Of a DNA stretch of 9,497 nucleotides, positions 1 through 6,627 are shown one piece after another. Under the pieces are notes generated by a model. It searched no databases. It was not told where the DNA came from and saw only the letters and a list, made by a program, of their open reading frames with translations. This DNA is from Yoonia sp. (lineage in GTDB: Bacteria > Pseudomonadota > Alphaproteobacteria > Rhodobacterales > Rhodobacteraceae), in NCBI GenBank assembly GCA_028822885.1, contig JAPKCP010000124.1, forward strand, positions 1 through 9,497, in the 5' to 3' direction. A program made the position numbers and the translations under genes. Numbering within the stretch: position 1 is the stretch's first letter; each line of letters begins with the position of its first letter.

Positions 1-7
1 TTTTTCA

Positions 8-706
8 TCATGGGTACTTTCCTAGCAAAATATCACGGGGGAGCGATGCAAATTCTCGTGACCAAATCAACCAGATTACTGCGGCGGTTGCCCCTAAGAA
101 CGGCGCGGACCCGATTAACCACGCCAATCCACCAAGTGCAAAATACATGGATCGCAGGCCACGATTAAAATTGATGGCAGCGCGGATATTTAGTTCCGCA
201 GCTTGCAGTGCGCGGGGTAAGGCTTCGGGATGGTCGGGATCATTTGGCACAGCAGCCATCATCACCGAACAATAGCCAAATATTCGGTTAGCCCAGACGA
301 ACTTGAGGAACCCATTCGACAACATCAACGCGACAAGACCCAACTTCACTTGCCAGACAACAATCGGAATGTCCTCTGTTGAAATCTCAGCAGCTACACC
401 GCGCAACGGATCAGTGTTGGCGATCAAAGCAAACACACCACCAATTGCGAAAATACACGTTGATGCGAAGAAGGCGGTGCCTTGCCGTAAGCTTCCCATG
501 ATCTGACTATCAAAGATTCGCGGGTCACGGGTCACAAAAACACGTAACCATTCGCGACGGTTCTCAGACATGATTTTGGTCACTGAAGGGCGGGATTTTG
601 GCGGATGTTCTATCATCCAACCCAATAAGAAATAAGCACAAATTAGGAATGCTGCGGCAACGGCATCCCAATAGGTTAACAAGGCAAGGTGTTCAATCAT
701 CTGCAT
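8..706 (-). CDS. DUF599 family integral membrane protein
   Basis: This 232-residue membrane protein has no established function. Four hydrophobic segments are visible at about residues 14-31, 77-96, 115-138 and 187-215. Between the third and fourth is a soluble stretch with the sequence FNRGLRSMYFAL at 180-191, which resembles the conserved core of the DUF599 family (recognised from memory of the family pattern). The length fits that family, so the gene looks intact. No convincing Shine-Dalgarno precedes the ATG at 706, and a second Met two codons in (700) is equally possible. The gene is divergent from glcD, with 109 bp between their starts, so the two may share control elements. That does not show a role in glycolate metabolism. 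The DUF599 assignment is fairly secure; the function is unknown. Confidence 0.85.
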   Translation of the reverse strand: MQMIEHLALLTYWDAVAAAFLICAYFLLGWMIEHPPKSRPSVTKIMSENRREWLRVFVTRDPRIFDSQIMGSLRQGTAFFASTCIFAIGGVFALIANTDPLRGVAAEISTEDIPIVVWQVKLGLVALMLSNGFLKFVWANRIFGYCSVMMAAVPNDPDHPEALPRALQAAELNIRAAINFNRGLRSMYFALGGLAWLIGSAPFLGATAAVIWLIWSREFASLPRDILLGKYP

Positions 707-731
707 GGCGCCACACTACGCCGGACGGGTT

Positions 732-762
732 TTGCTTGCCATACCCGAAAATTGGTTATATT
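732..762 (+). promoter_or_regulatory. candidate glcD promoter
   Basis: A -35-like TTGCTT (732-737) and a -10-like TATATT (757-762, five of six matches to TATAAT) lie 19 bp apart, 54 bp upstream of the chosen glcD start. An overlapping alternative -35 is TTGCCA (736-741). This is the most AT-rich patch of the divergent gap. The spacing is long for sigma-70, so this is only a plausible promoter. Confidence 0.4.
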
Positions 763-773
763 TCTTTACCAAT
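751..773. promoter_or_regulatory. inverted repeat ATTGGT-N11-ACCAAT, possible operator
   Basis: Perfect 6-bp half-sites ATTGGT (751-756) and ACCAAT (768-773) flank the putative -10 box of the glcD promoter. The half-sites resemble those of FCD-type GntR regulators such as PdhR, LldR and GlcC (TTGGT...ACCAA), but those operators normally have a 3-bp centre and this one has 11. The position over the -10 would suit repression. No regulator gene lies in the window. Confidence 0.3.
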
Positions 774-802
774 ACTGTAGAAAACATCTTCAAACGCCAA
801 TC

Positions 803-807
803 AGGAG
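803..807 (+). promoter_or_regulatory. ribosome binding site deciding the glcD start
   Basis: AGGAG ends eight bases before the ATG at 816. The longer open frame from 705 has no such site and would add 37 residues that do not resemble the start of GlcD proteins, so this site supports initiation at 816. Confidence 0.7.
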
Positions 808-815
808 CCTGCCCC

Positions 816-2249
816 ATGCAAATGCCGATCCCAAATGCTGCGGTGATCAACCGCAAATCGCAGCTTGTCGCACGCCTGCGCGAGGTGCTGCCAGCAGACG
901 CGGTTATTGATGATGTGGCGGAAACGCGAGCCTATGAATGTGACGGGCTATCCGCCTATCGCTGCCCACCGCTGTGTGCGGTTTTGCCCGCATCCACCGA
1001 AGAGGTGTCAGCCGTCCTCAAAATCTGTAGCGAGATGGGCGTGCCCGTCGTGCCGCGCGGCTCAGGAACATCCTTGGCTGGCGGCGCAATGCCAACAGCG
1101 GATTCCGTTATTCTTGGCGTTGCCAAACTGAACGATGTGCTTGAGACAAATTATGACGACCGGATCATTCGGGTCCAGACAGGGCGAACCAACCTGTCAG
1201 TGACGGGTGCCGTTGAAACGGACGGGTTCTTTTACGCTCCTGACCCGTCAAGCCAGCTTGCTTGCGCGATTGCAGGCAACATTGCGATGAATTCTGGTGG
1301 CGCGCATTGCCTCAAATACGGCGTGACCACCAACAATTTGCTTGGCGTGACGATGGTCATGATGGATGGCTCCGTTGTGGAAATTGGCGGCGGGCACTTG
1401 GATGCAGGCGGACTTGATCTGCTTGGTGTGATTTGTGGATCTGAGGGTCAGTTGGGTGTCGTAACTGAGGCCACTTTGCGCATCTTACGCAAACCTGAAG
1501 GCGCGCGACCTGTTCTGATGGGTTTTGACAGCTCTGAGGTTGCTGGCGCCTGCGTGTCCGACATAATCAAGGCGGGTGTGCTACCCGTGGCAATCGAATT
1601 CATGGACCGCCCCTGCATCGAAGTCTGCGAAGAATTCGCAAAGGCGGGCTATCCTATGTGCGAGGCCCTGTTGATCGTAGAGGTCGAAGGGTCTGACCTC
1701 GAAATCGACGAGCAGCTTGCAAAGATCATGGCAATTGCGAGAACGCACAACCCGGTTGAGCTGCGCGAAGCAAAGAACGCTGACGAAGCTGGACGCATTT
1801 GGCTTGGCCGTAAATCTGCGTTTGGGGCGATGGGGCAAATCAACGACTATATGTGCCTTGATGGCACGATCCCAGTGACTGCATTGCCAGAGGTGCTGCG
1901 TCGCATTCAGGAACTATCCAAAGAGTTTGGACTTGATGTGGGCAATGTTTTCCACGCTGGTGATGGCAATATGCACCCACTGATCCTGTATGATGCCAAC
2001 AAGCCCGGCGATCTGGAGTTGTGTGAGGCCATGGGTGCGGAAATCCTGAAAGTATGCGTCGAAGTCGGCGGATGTTTGACTGGTGAGCACGGTGTTGGTA
2101 TTGAAAAGCGCGATCTGATGAACGTGCAATTCGACCCGGCTGATCTTGAGGCGCAAATGGCCGTGAAGGATGTGTTCGACCCGCAATGGTTGCTCAACCC
2201 TGCCAAAGTATTCCCATTGGCAACCAGCGAATCACGACGCGCGGCCTGA
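816..2249 (+). CDS. glcD: glycolate oxidase, FAD-linked subunit GlcD
   Basis: This is the catalytic flavoprotein subunit of the membrane-associated glycolate oxidase (glycolate to glyoxylate). It has 477 residues, close to the usual 480-500. The N-terminal PCMH-type FAD-binding domain covers about 50-225. It shows VPRGSGTSLAGGAMP (79-93), YAPDPSS (140-146), a glycine-rich stretch with NSGGAHCLKYG (159-169) and GSEGQLGVVTEA (208-219). The C-terminal FAD-oxidase domain follows, with FHAGDGNMHPL (379-389), GGCLTGEHGVGIEKR (418-432, normally part of the flavin/metal active site) and NPAKVFP near the end. Related D-lactate dehydrogenases and D-2-hydroxyglutarate dehydrogenases share these motifs. 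The directly following glcE and glcF identify this one as GlcD. The start at 816 is supported by AGGAG at 803-807; an open frame back to 705 exists but is unlikely to be translated. Confidence 0.95.
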   Translation: MQMPIPNAAVINRKSQLVARLREVLPADAVIDDVAETRAYECDGLSAYRCPPLCAVLPASTEEVSAVLKICSEMGVPVVPRGSGTSLAGGAMPTADSVILGVAKLNDVLETNYDDRIIRVQTGRTNLSVTGAVETDGFFYAPDPSSQLACAIAGNIAMNSGGAHCLKYGVTTNNLLGVTMVMMDGSVVEIGGGHLDAGGLDLLGVICGSEGQLGVVTEATLRILRKPEGARPVLMGFDSSEVAGACVSDIIKAGVLPVAIEFMDRPCIEVCEEFAKAGYPMCEALLIVEVEGSDLEIDEQLAKIMAIARTHNPVELREAKNADEAGRIWLGRKSAFGAMGQINDYMCLDGTIPVTALPEVLRRIQELSKEFGLDVGNVFHAGDGNMHPLILYDANKPGDLELCEAMGAEILKVCVEVGGCLTGEHGVGIEKRDLMNVQFDPADLEAQMAVKDVFDPQWLLNPAKVFPLATSESRRAA

Positions 2250-2251
2250 GA

Positions 2252-2289
2252 CGAATTTTTGCGAAAATTCGAAGGGGGGCCAGCCCCCC
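2252..2289. repeat. double-palindrome intergenic element between glcD and glcE
   Basis: Two adjacent hairpins begin three bases after the glcD stop. The first is CGAATTTT / AAAATTCG with loop TGCG (2252-2271). The second is GGGGGG-CCAG-CCCCCC (2274-2289). They are followed by ACCCCCGGGATAT (2290-2302). The layout of an AT palindrome, a G6/C6 palindrome and CCCCCGGGATAT resembles an interspersed intergenic repeat I recall from Rhodobacteraceae genomes; this window alone cannot prove that it recurs. Neither stem is followed by a T tract, so it is not a standard intrinsic terminator. It could act as an mRNA stabiliser or processing site inside the glc transcript. Confidence 0.6.
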
Positions 2290-2321
2290 ACCCCCGGGAT
2301 ATAGAAAGAACCAAAGAAGCA

Positions 2322-3419
2322 ATGACCCTGACAAATGAAACCGACGTGGCTGAGGCCATCATCGCCGCAAATGGACCACTTAAGATCACCGGCGGTGGCA
2401 CGCGGCCTATTGGGAAGCCTGCAGCGGGCGAGATTTTGTCGACCGCAGGATTGTCTGGGATCACGCTGTATGAACCCGGTGCGCTCACACTTGTCACACG
2501 TGCGGGTACGCCGCTTGCTGAAATTGAGGCTGCGCTGGACGTTGAACATCAGCGACTTGCGTTCGAACCGATGGATCACCGCACTTTGTTGGGAACAACT
2601 GGCACGCCAACAATCGGTGGTGTCGTCGCTGCAAACGTTTCCGGGCCGCGCCGTATTTCTGTTGGGGCTTGCCGCGACTTTATGTTGGGTGTGCGATTTG
2701 TTGACGGGAGTGGGCAGATCATCAAAAACGGCGGGCGAGTTATGAAAAATGTGACCGGCTACGATTTGGTGAAGCTGTTGACCGGATCATATGGCACCCT
2801 TGGTGTATTGACAGAAGTATCTCTCAAGGTGCTGCCAAAACCTGAAACGACAGCCACACTTTGTATCCCAGATCAGTCAATTGCACAGGCAGTTGCCGCG
2901 ATGTCGGCCGCGCTTGGGTCGCCGTTTGAAATCACTGGTGCCGCGCATATTCCAAGCGGCAGTGGAAAAACGCTCCTTCGTATTGAGGGGTTTGAGCAAT
3001 CAGTTGCGTATCGGACCGAGCAGTTGCAATCTCTTCTATCGCATTTTGGTGAAGTAGCGGTTCTACCCGATGGAGATCACTGGACAGATATTGCAAATGT
3101 CGCCGTGTTTGCTGAAAGTGCCAAGGATATTTGGCGCATTTCTGTCAGACCATCAGAGGCAGAGGCCATCGTGAACAGCTTACCCAACGGGAGCGAAACA
3201 CTTCTCGATTGGGGTGGAGGTCTGATCTGGGCAGCAGTGTCACAAGGCACTGACTTGCGTGCAAAACTTGCGGCGTTCAATGGTCATGCAACCTTGATCA
3301 AAGGCACTGCTGACGTTCCTGCCTTTCAGCCAGAACCAGCCCCACTTGCGATCCTCACGGCAGGCTTGCGGGCAAAATTTGACCCTCGCAGTATTCTCAA
3401 CAGTGGGATGATGACCTAA
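2322..3419 (+). CDS. glcE: glycolate oxidase, FAD-binding subunit GlcE
   Basis: This is the second flavin-fold subunit of glycolate oxidase, required with GlcD and GlcF for activity in E. coli. It has 365 residues, typical for GlcE. It starts with a short FAD-binding-4 domain: GPLKITGGGTRPIG (18-31), LAFEPMDHRTLLGTTGTPTIGG (79-100, the flavin-contacting loop), KNVTGYDLVKLLTGSYGTLGVLTE (142-165). It ends with the family signature FDPRSILNSGMM (353-364). The start was set at the ATG at 2322 because the resulting N-terminus fits GlcE. An in-frame TTG at 2259 would run through the palindromic element, giving a low-complexity N-terminus, and is rejected. The Shine-Dalgarno is weak (AGAAG, 2315-2319). 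Its stop overlaps the glcF start by one base, so the two are likely translationally coupled. Confidence 0.93.
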   Translation: MTLTNETDVAEAIIAANGPLKITGGGTRPIGKPAAGEILSTAGLSGITLYEPGALTLVTRAGTPLAEIEAALDVEHQRLAFEPMDHRTLLGTTGTPTIGGVVAANVSGPRRISVGACRDFMLGVRFVDGSGQIIKNGGRVMKNVTGYDLVKLLTGSYGTLGVLTEVSLKVLPKPETTATLCIPDQSIAQAVAAMSAALGSPFEITGAAHIPSGSGKTLLRIEGFEQSVAYRTEQLQSLLSHFGEVAVLPDGDHWTDIANVAVFAESAKDIWRISVRPSEAEAIVNSLPNGSETLLDWGGGLIWAAVSQGTDLRAKLAAFNGHATLIKGTADVPAFQPEPAPLAILTAGLRAKFDPRSILNSGMMT

Positions 3420-4738
3420 TGCAAACGACCTTCACGCCTGAACAATTGACTGACCCCGGCACCAAACGCGCCAATGAAGTTCTACGTGCCTGTGTGCACT
3501 GTGGATTCTGCACCGCCACTTGTCCCACCTACCAAATTCTTGGCGATGAGCTTGATAGCCCCCGTGGTCGGATCTACCTGATCAAAGATATGCTTGAGAA
3601 CGCGCGTGTCCCAGATGAAAAAACTGTCAAACACATCGACCGTTGCTTGTCTTGTTTAGCGTGTATGACCACCTGCCCTTCCGGGGTGCATTACATGCAT
3701 TTGGTTGATCACGCGCGGGCCTATATTGAAGAAAACTACAAGCGGCCAATTTCTGAACGAGCGCTGCGCTGGGTTTTGGCGCAAGTTCTACCCTATCCAA
3801 CGCGGTTCCGGGTTGCGCTGCTTGGCGCTAAGATGGCACGGCCTTTTGCCCGGTTCCTTCCCGACCCACGGCTGCGTGCCATGATCGCGATGGCCCCTAA
3901 ACAAGTGCCACCCATCAGCAAAAACGATGACCCACAAACCTTCAAAGTGGCTGACCCGAAGATGCGTGTCGTCCTAATGACCGGCTGCGCCCAACGTGCA
4001 CTGAATACCGATATTAACGATGCAACAATTCGGCTCTTAACCCGTATGAACGCCGAAGTTGTGATCCCAGAAGGCCAAGGATGCTGTGGGGCCTTGACCC
4101 ATCACATGGGCAAAGAGAAACAAAGCCATGCAACGGCTGCCCTCAACATCAAAGCTTGGGTCAAAGAGATGGATGCAGGCGGTTTGGACGCGATTGTGAT
4201 CAACACCTCCGGGTGTGGGACGACAGTCAAAGATTATGGCCACATGTTCCGCAATGATCCACTGGCTGCCGATGCGGCCCGGGTGTCGGCAATCGCGGTG
4301 GACGTGTCCGAGGTATTGATAAAGCTCGACCTTCCGAAGGGCGAACCAAAAAACACCAAAGTCGCCTATCACGCGGCCTGTTCATTACAGCACGGTCAAC
4401 AGATCAAAACCTACCCGAAAGAGCTTTTGAAGAACGCAGGGTTCACGGTCCTAGAGCCAAAGGATAGTCATCTTTGCTGTGGGTCCGCAGGCACGTATAA
4501 CCTGATGCAACCTGAAATCTCTGGCCAGTTGAAAGACCGTAAGGTGCAAACGCTTGAGGCGCTGACACCTGACATCATCTCAGCGGGTAACATTGGATGT
4601 ATGATGCAAATCGGTAGTGCAACAGATGTGCCTATTGTTCATACAGTTGAATTGCTGGATTGGGCGACAGGTGGGCCAAAGCCACCTGCCCTAATGGCAA
4701 ACAAAAACGCCACACCGGCTGTACCTATCCTGCGGTAG
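3419..4738 (+). CDS. glcF: glycolate oxidase, iron-sulfur subunit GlcF
   Basis: This is the electron-transfer subunit that takes electrons from the flavin subunits toward the quinone pool. It has 439 residues, normal for the family. Two 4Fe-4S ferredoxin motifs are complete: CVHCGFCTATCP (Cys 25, 28, 31, 35) and CLSCLACMTTCP (Cys 76, 79, 82, 86). Two CCG (cysteine-rich) domains follow, as in heterodisulfide-reductase-type subunits. The first has Cys190, GCCG (221-224) and SGCG (265-268). The second has Cys321, HLCCGSAGTYN (351-361) and Cys394. The ATG at 3419 shares its A with the TAA of glcE, and GGGA (3405-3408) provides a modest ribosome site inside glcE. The operon as seen ends here. glcC, glcG, glcB and glcA are not in the window. 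Confidence 0.95.
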   Translation: MQTTFTPEQLTDPGTKRANEVLRACVHCGFCTATCPTYQILGDELDSPRGRIYLIKDMLENARVPDEKTVKHIDRCLSCLACMTTCPSGVHYMHLVDHARAYIEENYKRPISERALRWVLAQVLPYPTRFRVALLGAKMARPFARFLPDPRLRAMIAMAPKQVPPISKNDDPQTFKVADPKMRVVLMTGCAQRALNTDINDATIRLLTRMNAEVVIPEGQGCCGALTHHMGKEKQSHATAALNIKAWVKEMDAGGLDAIVINTSGCGTTVKDYGHMFRNDPLAADAARVSAIAVDVSEVLIKLDLPKGEPKNTKVAYHAACSLQHGQQIKTYPKELLKNAGFTVLEPKDSHLCCGSAGTYNLMQPEISGQLKDRKVQTLEALTPDIISAGNIGCMMQIGSATDVPIVHTVELLDWATGGPKPPALMANKNATPAVPILR

Positions 4739-4799
4739 CGCCTTAATGTTGCCGTAGGGGTCAGCGACAAGGTCCTGCACTTCAGGTTAGGACTGCTTC

Positions 4800-5609
4800 A
4801 TGATCCGATCACTTTGCTTCATTGCAGCGTTCGCCTTGTACGCGTGGACTGCAGCCGCCCAAACGGAATCCGCGCTTGTCACGTTGGAGACCCTTCAAGA
4901 CAGCCAAGGCTGGGAAGCCGTCGGCAGGCTCGATGTGATCGACAAAGGGTTTTGTACCGCGGCTTTGATCAGCGACAAACTGCTGCTGACGGCGGCGCAT
5001 TGCGTCTATGATGACAATAACGAACTGATTTCAGCTGATGAATTCAAGTTCCAAGCAGGTCTCAAGAATGGCCGGGCCGAGGCGACGCGCGGCATTGCCC
5101 GTTTGGTAGCCCACCCTGACTATGATCCTACTGGCGAAAGCGGGCGGGTGACAAACGTCGCCAAAGACATCGCAGTGCTTGAGCTAGACCAACCCATTCG
5201 CCGCACACGTATCCAACCGTTTCCTGTAGCACAACGGCCCTTGGCTGGTGACGAGGTCGCCATTGTTTCCTATGGAAAAGACAGATCAGAGGCACCCAGC
5301 CTACAAAAGGCCTGCACCGTTCTTGGCCACCAAAACGGCGCTCTTGTTATGAATTGCGAAGCAGAGTTTGGGTCCAGTGGATCCCCAGTATTTCGGCTTC
5401 AAAGCGGACGCGCCGAAATAGTATCTGTGATGTCAGCAATCGCACAAGCAGGCGGCAAGGAAGTCACACTGGGGACATCACTGCAAGAGCCATTGCAGGA
5501 ACTGCTGGCGCATTTCGCGAACGTTGGCCCCGCACAATCGGGTGGGTCCCAGCGCTTGATCTCACTCGGTGACCGAAACACCACGGGCGCAAAATTTGTA
5601 CGCCCCTAG
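4800..5609 (+). CDS. secreted trypsin/V8-like serine protease
   Basis: This is a 269-residue S1-fold (chymotrypsin/V8-like) endopeptidase, probably exported. A Sec signal peptide is clear: MIRS, then a hydrophobic stretch to about residue 17, then a cleavage-compatible AAA-Q at 18-21. The catalytic triad is readable as His67 in LLTAAHCV, Asp123 in KDIAVLEL and Ser193 in GSSGSPVF. GSSGSP rather than GDSGGP is the form common in bacterial V8-like proteases. Four cysteines of the mature part (52, 68, 172, 186) could form two disulfides, 52-68 around the histidine loop and 172-186. There is no PDZ domain, so it is not a DegP/HtrA protein. AGGA at 4789-4792 lies seven bases before the ATG. The 61-bp gap from glcF allows read-through, but no functional link to glycolate metabolism is evident. 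The substrate is unknown. Confidence 0.88.
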   Translation: MIRSLCFIAAFALYAWTAAAQTESALVTLETLQDSQGWEAVGRLDVIDKGFCTAALISDKLLLTAAHCVYDDNNELISADEFKFQAGLKNGRAEATRGIARLVAHPDYDPTGESGRVTNVAKDIAVLELDQPIRRTRIQPFPVAQRPLAGDEVAIVSYGKDRSEAPSLQKACTVLGHQNGALVMNCEAEFGSSGSPVFRLQSGRAEIVSVMSAIAQAGGKEVTLGTSLQEPLQELLAHFANVGPAQSGGSQRLISLGDRNTTGAKFVRP

Positions 5610-5626
5610 GCCCACGCATCGCCCCT

Positions 5627-5657
5627 CTTGAAAACCTAATTCGACGCCACCACATTG
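5627..5657 (+). promoter_or_regulatory. sigma-32 (RpoH)-like heat-shock promoter of hsp20
   Basis: CTTGAAA (5627-5633) is a perfect heat-shock -35 core. Sixteen bases later CCACATT (5650-5656) matches the -10 consensus CCCCATNT at all but one fixed position before the final T. The first transcribed base would fall near 5660-5664, exactly where the first leader hairpin begins. Read as sigma-70 (TTGAAA-N17-CACATT) the -10 is poor, so heat-shock sigma is the better fit. Confidence 0.55.
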
Positions 5658-5659
5658 AA

Positions 5660-5753
5660 GTTACGGGATCGCCAATATTGGGGTCCCCCAGTAACTGCCT
5701 GTCCCATATGGGAAGGCATCACATTGTTATCGCTTGATAAAGGATGACCTAAA
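5660..5753 (+). ncRNA. ROSE-like RNA thermometer in the hsp20 leader
   Basis: Three hairpins in a row occupy the leader. Hairpin I (5660-5695) pairs GUUAC with GUAAC, GGGAUC with GGUCCC and CCA with UGG. Hairpin II (5696-5718) pairs UGCCU with AGGCA and UCCC with GGGA around an AUAU loop, with one bulged G. Hairpin III (5726-5748) pairs GUUAUC-CUU with AAG-GAUGAC around a GAUA loop, leaving only G5732 unpaired. Hairpin III buries the Shine-Dalgarno AAGGA (5740-5744), nine bases before the AUG. Its 5' arm reads UCGCU (5730-5734), matching the U(U/C)GCU anti-Shine-Dalgarno signature of ROSE elements, in which the single G opposite the Shine-Dalgarno is important for melting. Leader length, hairpin number and the downstream Hsp20 gene all fit ROSE. 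Pairing was done by hand, without folding energies. Confidence 0.72.
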
Positions 5754-6221
5754 ATGCGTCGACTTGATTTAACACCACTTTACCGTGCCACTGTTGGCTT
5801 TGACCAAATTGCCGATCTGATGGATCGCGCACTCGCCAATGACGTGAGCCAAAACAGCTATCCCCCTTACAATATTGAGAAGACCGAAGATGACGGATGG
5901 CGTATCTCCATCGCTGTCGCAGGCTTTTCAGATAATGACCTTTCGATCGAAGTGCGCGACCGCGCGCTGGTCGTCACAGCCCGTAAGGCAGACGATGAAG
6001 CTGAAAAAACATACCTGCACCGTGGCATCGCCACCCGCGCATTTGAACGCCGCTTTACACTGGCAGATCACGTGCGCGTAACGGGTGCATCTCATGCTGA
6101 TGGTATGCTGCACATTGAGTTGATGCGCGAAGTACCTGAAGCGTTGAAGCCACGGCGCATTGAAATCAGTAAAGCGCCAAAAAGTGACGCGAACCTCGTG
6201 GAAGCGGCATCCGTAAACTAA
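5754..6221 (+). CDS. small heat-shock protein, Hsp20/alpha-crystallin family
   Basis: This ATP-independent holdase chaperone is expected to bind unfolding proteins and pass them to DnaK and ClpB. It has 155 residues, in the usual range for class A bacterial Hsp20 (IbpA/HspA type). A short N-terminal arm (1-37) precedes the alpha-crystallin domain, about 38-127. That domain starts at YPPYNIEK (36-43) and contains the beta-strand VAGFSDNDLSIEV (55-67). It ends with the characteristic ADGMLHIEL (115-123). The C-terminal tail carries the oligomerisation motif Ile-Glu-Ile (136-138). The ATG at 5754 follows AAGGA (5740-5744), which the leader RNA can sequester. With its own heat-shock-like promoter it is probably transcribed independently of the upstream protease. 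It converges on the cupin-polA operon. Confidence 0.93.
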   Translation: MRRLDLTPLYRATVGFDQIADLMDRALANDVSQNSYPPYNIEKTEDDGWRISIAVAGFSDNDLSIEVRDRALVVTARKADDEAEKTYLHRGIATRAFERRFTLADHVRVTGASHADGMLHIELMREVPEALKPRRIEISKAPKSDANLVEAASVN

Positions 6222-6228
6222 GAGCGTA

Positions 6229-6280
6229 CTTCCAAACTGGAGGGGGCAAACTCCCTCCAGACCTTCCAAAGAATATTTGG
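6229..6280. repeat. hairpin flanked by 8-bp direct repeats after hsp20
   Basis: A stem CTGGAGGGGG / CTCCCTCCAG (6237-6260, ten pairs with one G-U, loop CAAA) starts 16 bases after the hsp20 stop. It is bracketed by two copies of CTTCCAAA (6229-6236 and 6263-6270). The second copy also opens a small stem, CCAAA / TTTGG (6266-6280). No T run follows immediately on either strand. It may be a bidirectional, imperfect terminator between convergent genes or a small intergenic repeat. Confidence 0.5.
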
Positions 6281-6290
6281 TGCGTAGAAC

Positions 6291-6311
6291 GCCCCCAATG
6301 GGCCGCTTTTT
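6291..6311 (+). terminator. weak possible intrinsic terminator of hsp20
   Basis: GCCC (6291-6294) can pair with GGGC (6300-6303) around CCAAT, and a run of five T follows three bases later (6307-6311). The stem is only four pairs, so this is a marginal call. Together with the stronger hairpin at 6237-6260 it is the best candidate for ending the hsp20 transcript. Confidence 0.25.
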
Positions 6312-6345
6312 AGTTGTAAATCCAGCCCCCTAAAGCAGAGAATCG

Positions 6346-6627
6346 CTACTTCAGTTCTACTTCAACAAAGGACATCCGTGTGTCCCCACCGTTGATAACA
6401 TTGTGTTTGATGCCCTTCTCGCGGCGATAAGCATCCCCTGCTGACACAGTCACGATGCGTGTTCCCCCACCGGGTTCTTCTAGCTGCATCGTGCAATCGG
6501 TCACAGCAGTGATGACGTAATCATATCCGTGTTCATGCCAACTCGTCTGCGCACCCGGCGCGAAATCAAACCGCGTTACCCGTACCCGATCATCGTCAAC
6601 CAATTGCGTTGCAACAGCGTCCTTCAT
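6346..6627 (-). CDS. small single-domain cupin protein
   Basis: This 93-residue protein is one cupin barrel with no other domain. Cupin motif 1 is visible as GAQTSWHEHGYDY (25-37): the two metal-binding histidines are His31 and His33, but the usual glutamate is replaced by Tyr37. Motif 2 is GDAYRREKGIKHNVIN (64-79), with His75 and a Glu in place of the usual Pro. Three histidines could still hold a metal ion, but no substrate or reaction can be named. The ATG at 6627 shares its A with the TGA of polA and follows AGAGG (6639-6635 on the minus strand) by seven bases. A longer reading from a TTG at 6645 is possible but less likely. The overlap suggests translational coupling to polA. Confidence 0.85.
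   Translation of the reverse strand: MKDAVATQLVDDDRVRVTRFDFAPGAQTSWHEHGYDYVITAVTDCTMQLEEPGGGTRIVTVSAGDAYRREKGIKHNVINGGDTRMSFVEVELK

Noticed and set aside
705..815. Upstream extension of the glcD frame from an ATG at 705
   Set aside because: It overlaps the divergent DUF599 start by two bases, covers the putative promoter, lacks a ribosome site and adds residues unlike GlcD; AGGAG at 803-807 points to 816.
2259..2321. Upstream TTG start for glcE
   Set aside because: It would translate the G/C palindrome into a Gly/Pro-rich tail unlike GlcE N-termini; the ATG at 2322 gives the normal family start.
1907..2497. 196-codon minus-strand open frame across the glcD-glcE junction
   Set aside because: It runs antisense to the conserved GlcD C-terminus and through the palindromic element, with Ser/Pro-rich low-complexity composition and no known domain.
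4772..4793. Short stem GTCCT / AGGAC that could mask the protease ribosome site
   Set aside because: Only five pairs with a 12-base loop, plus a competing CCTG / CAGG pairing; too weak to separate from chance, unlike the hsp20 leader.
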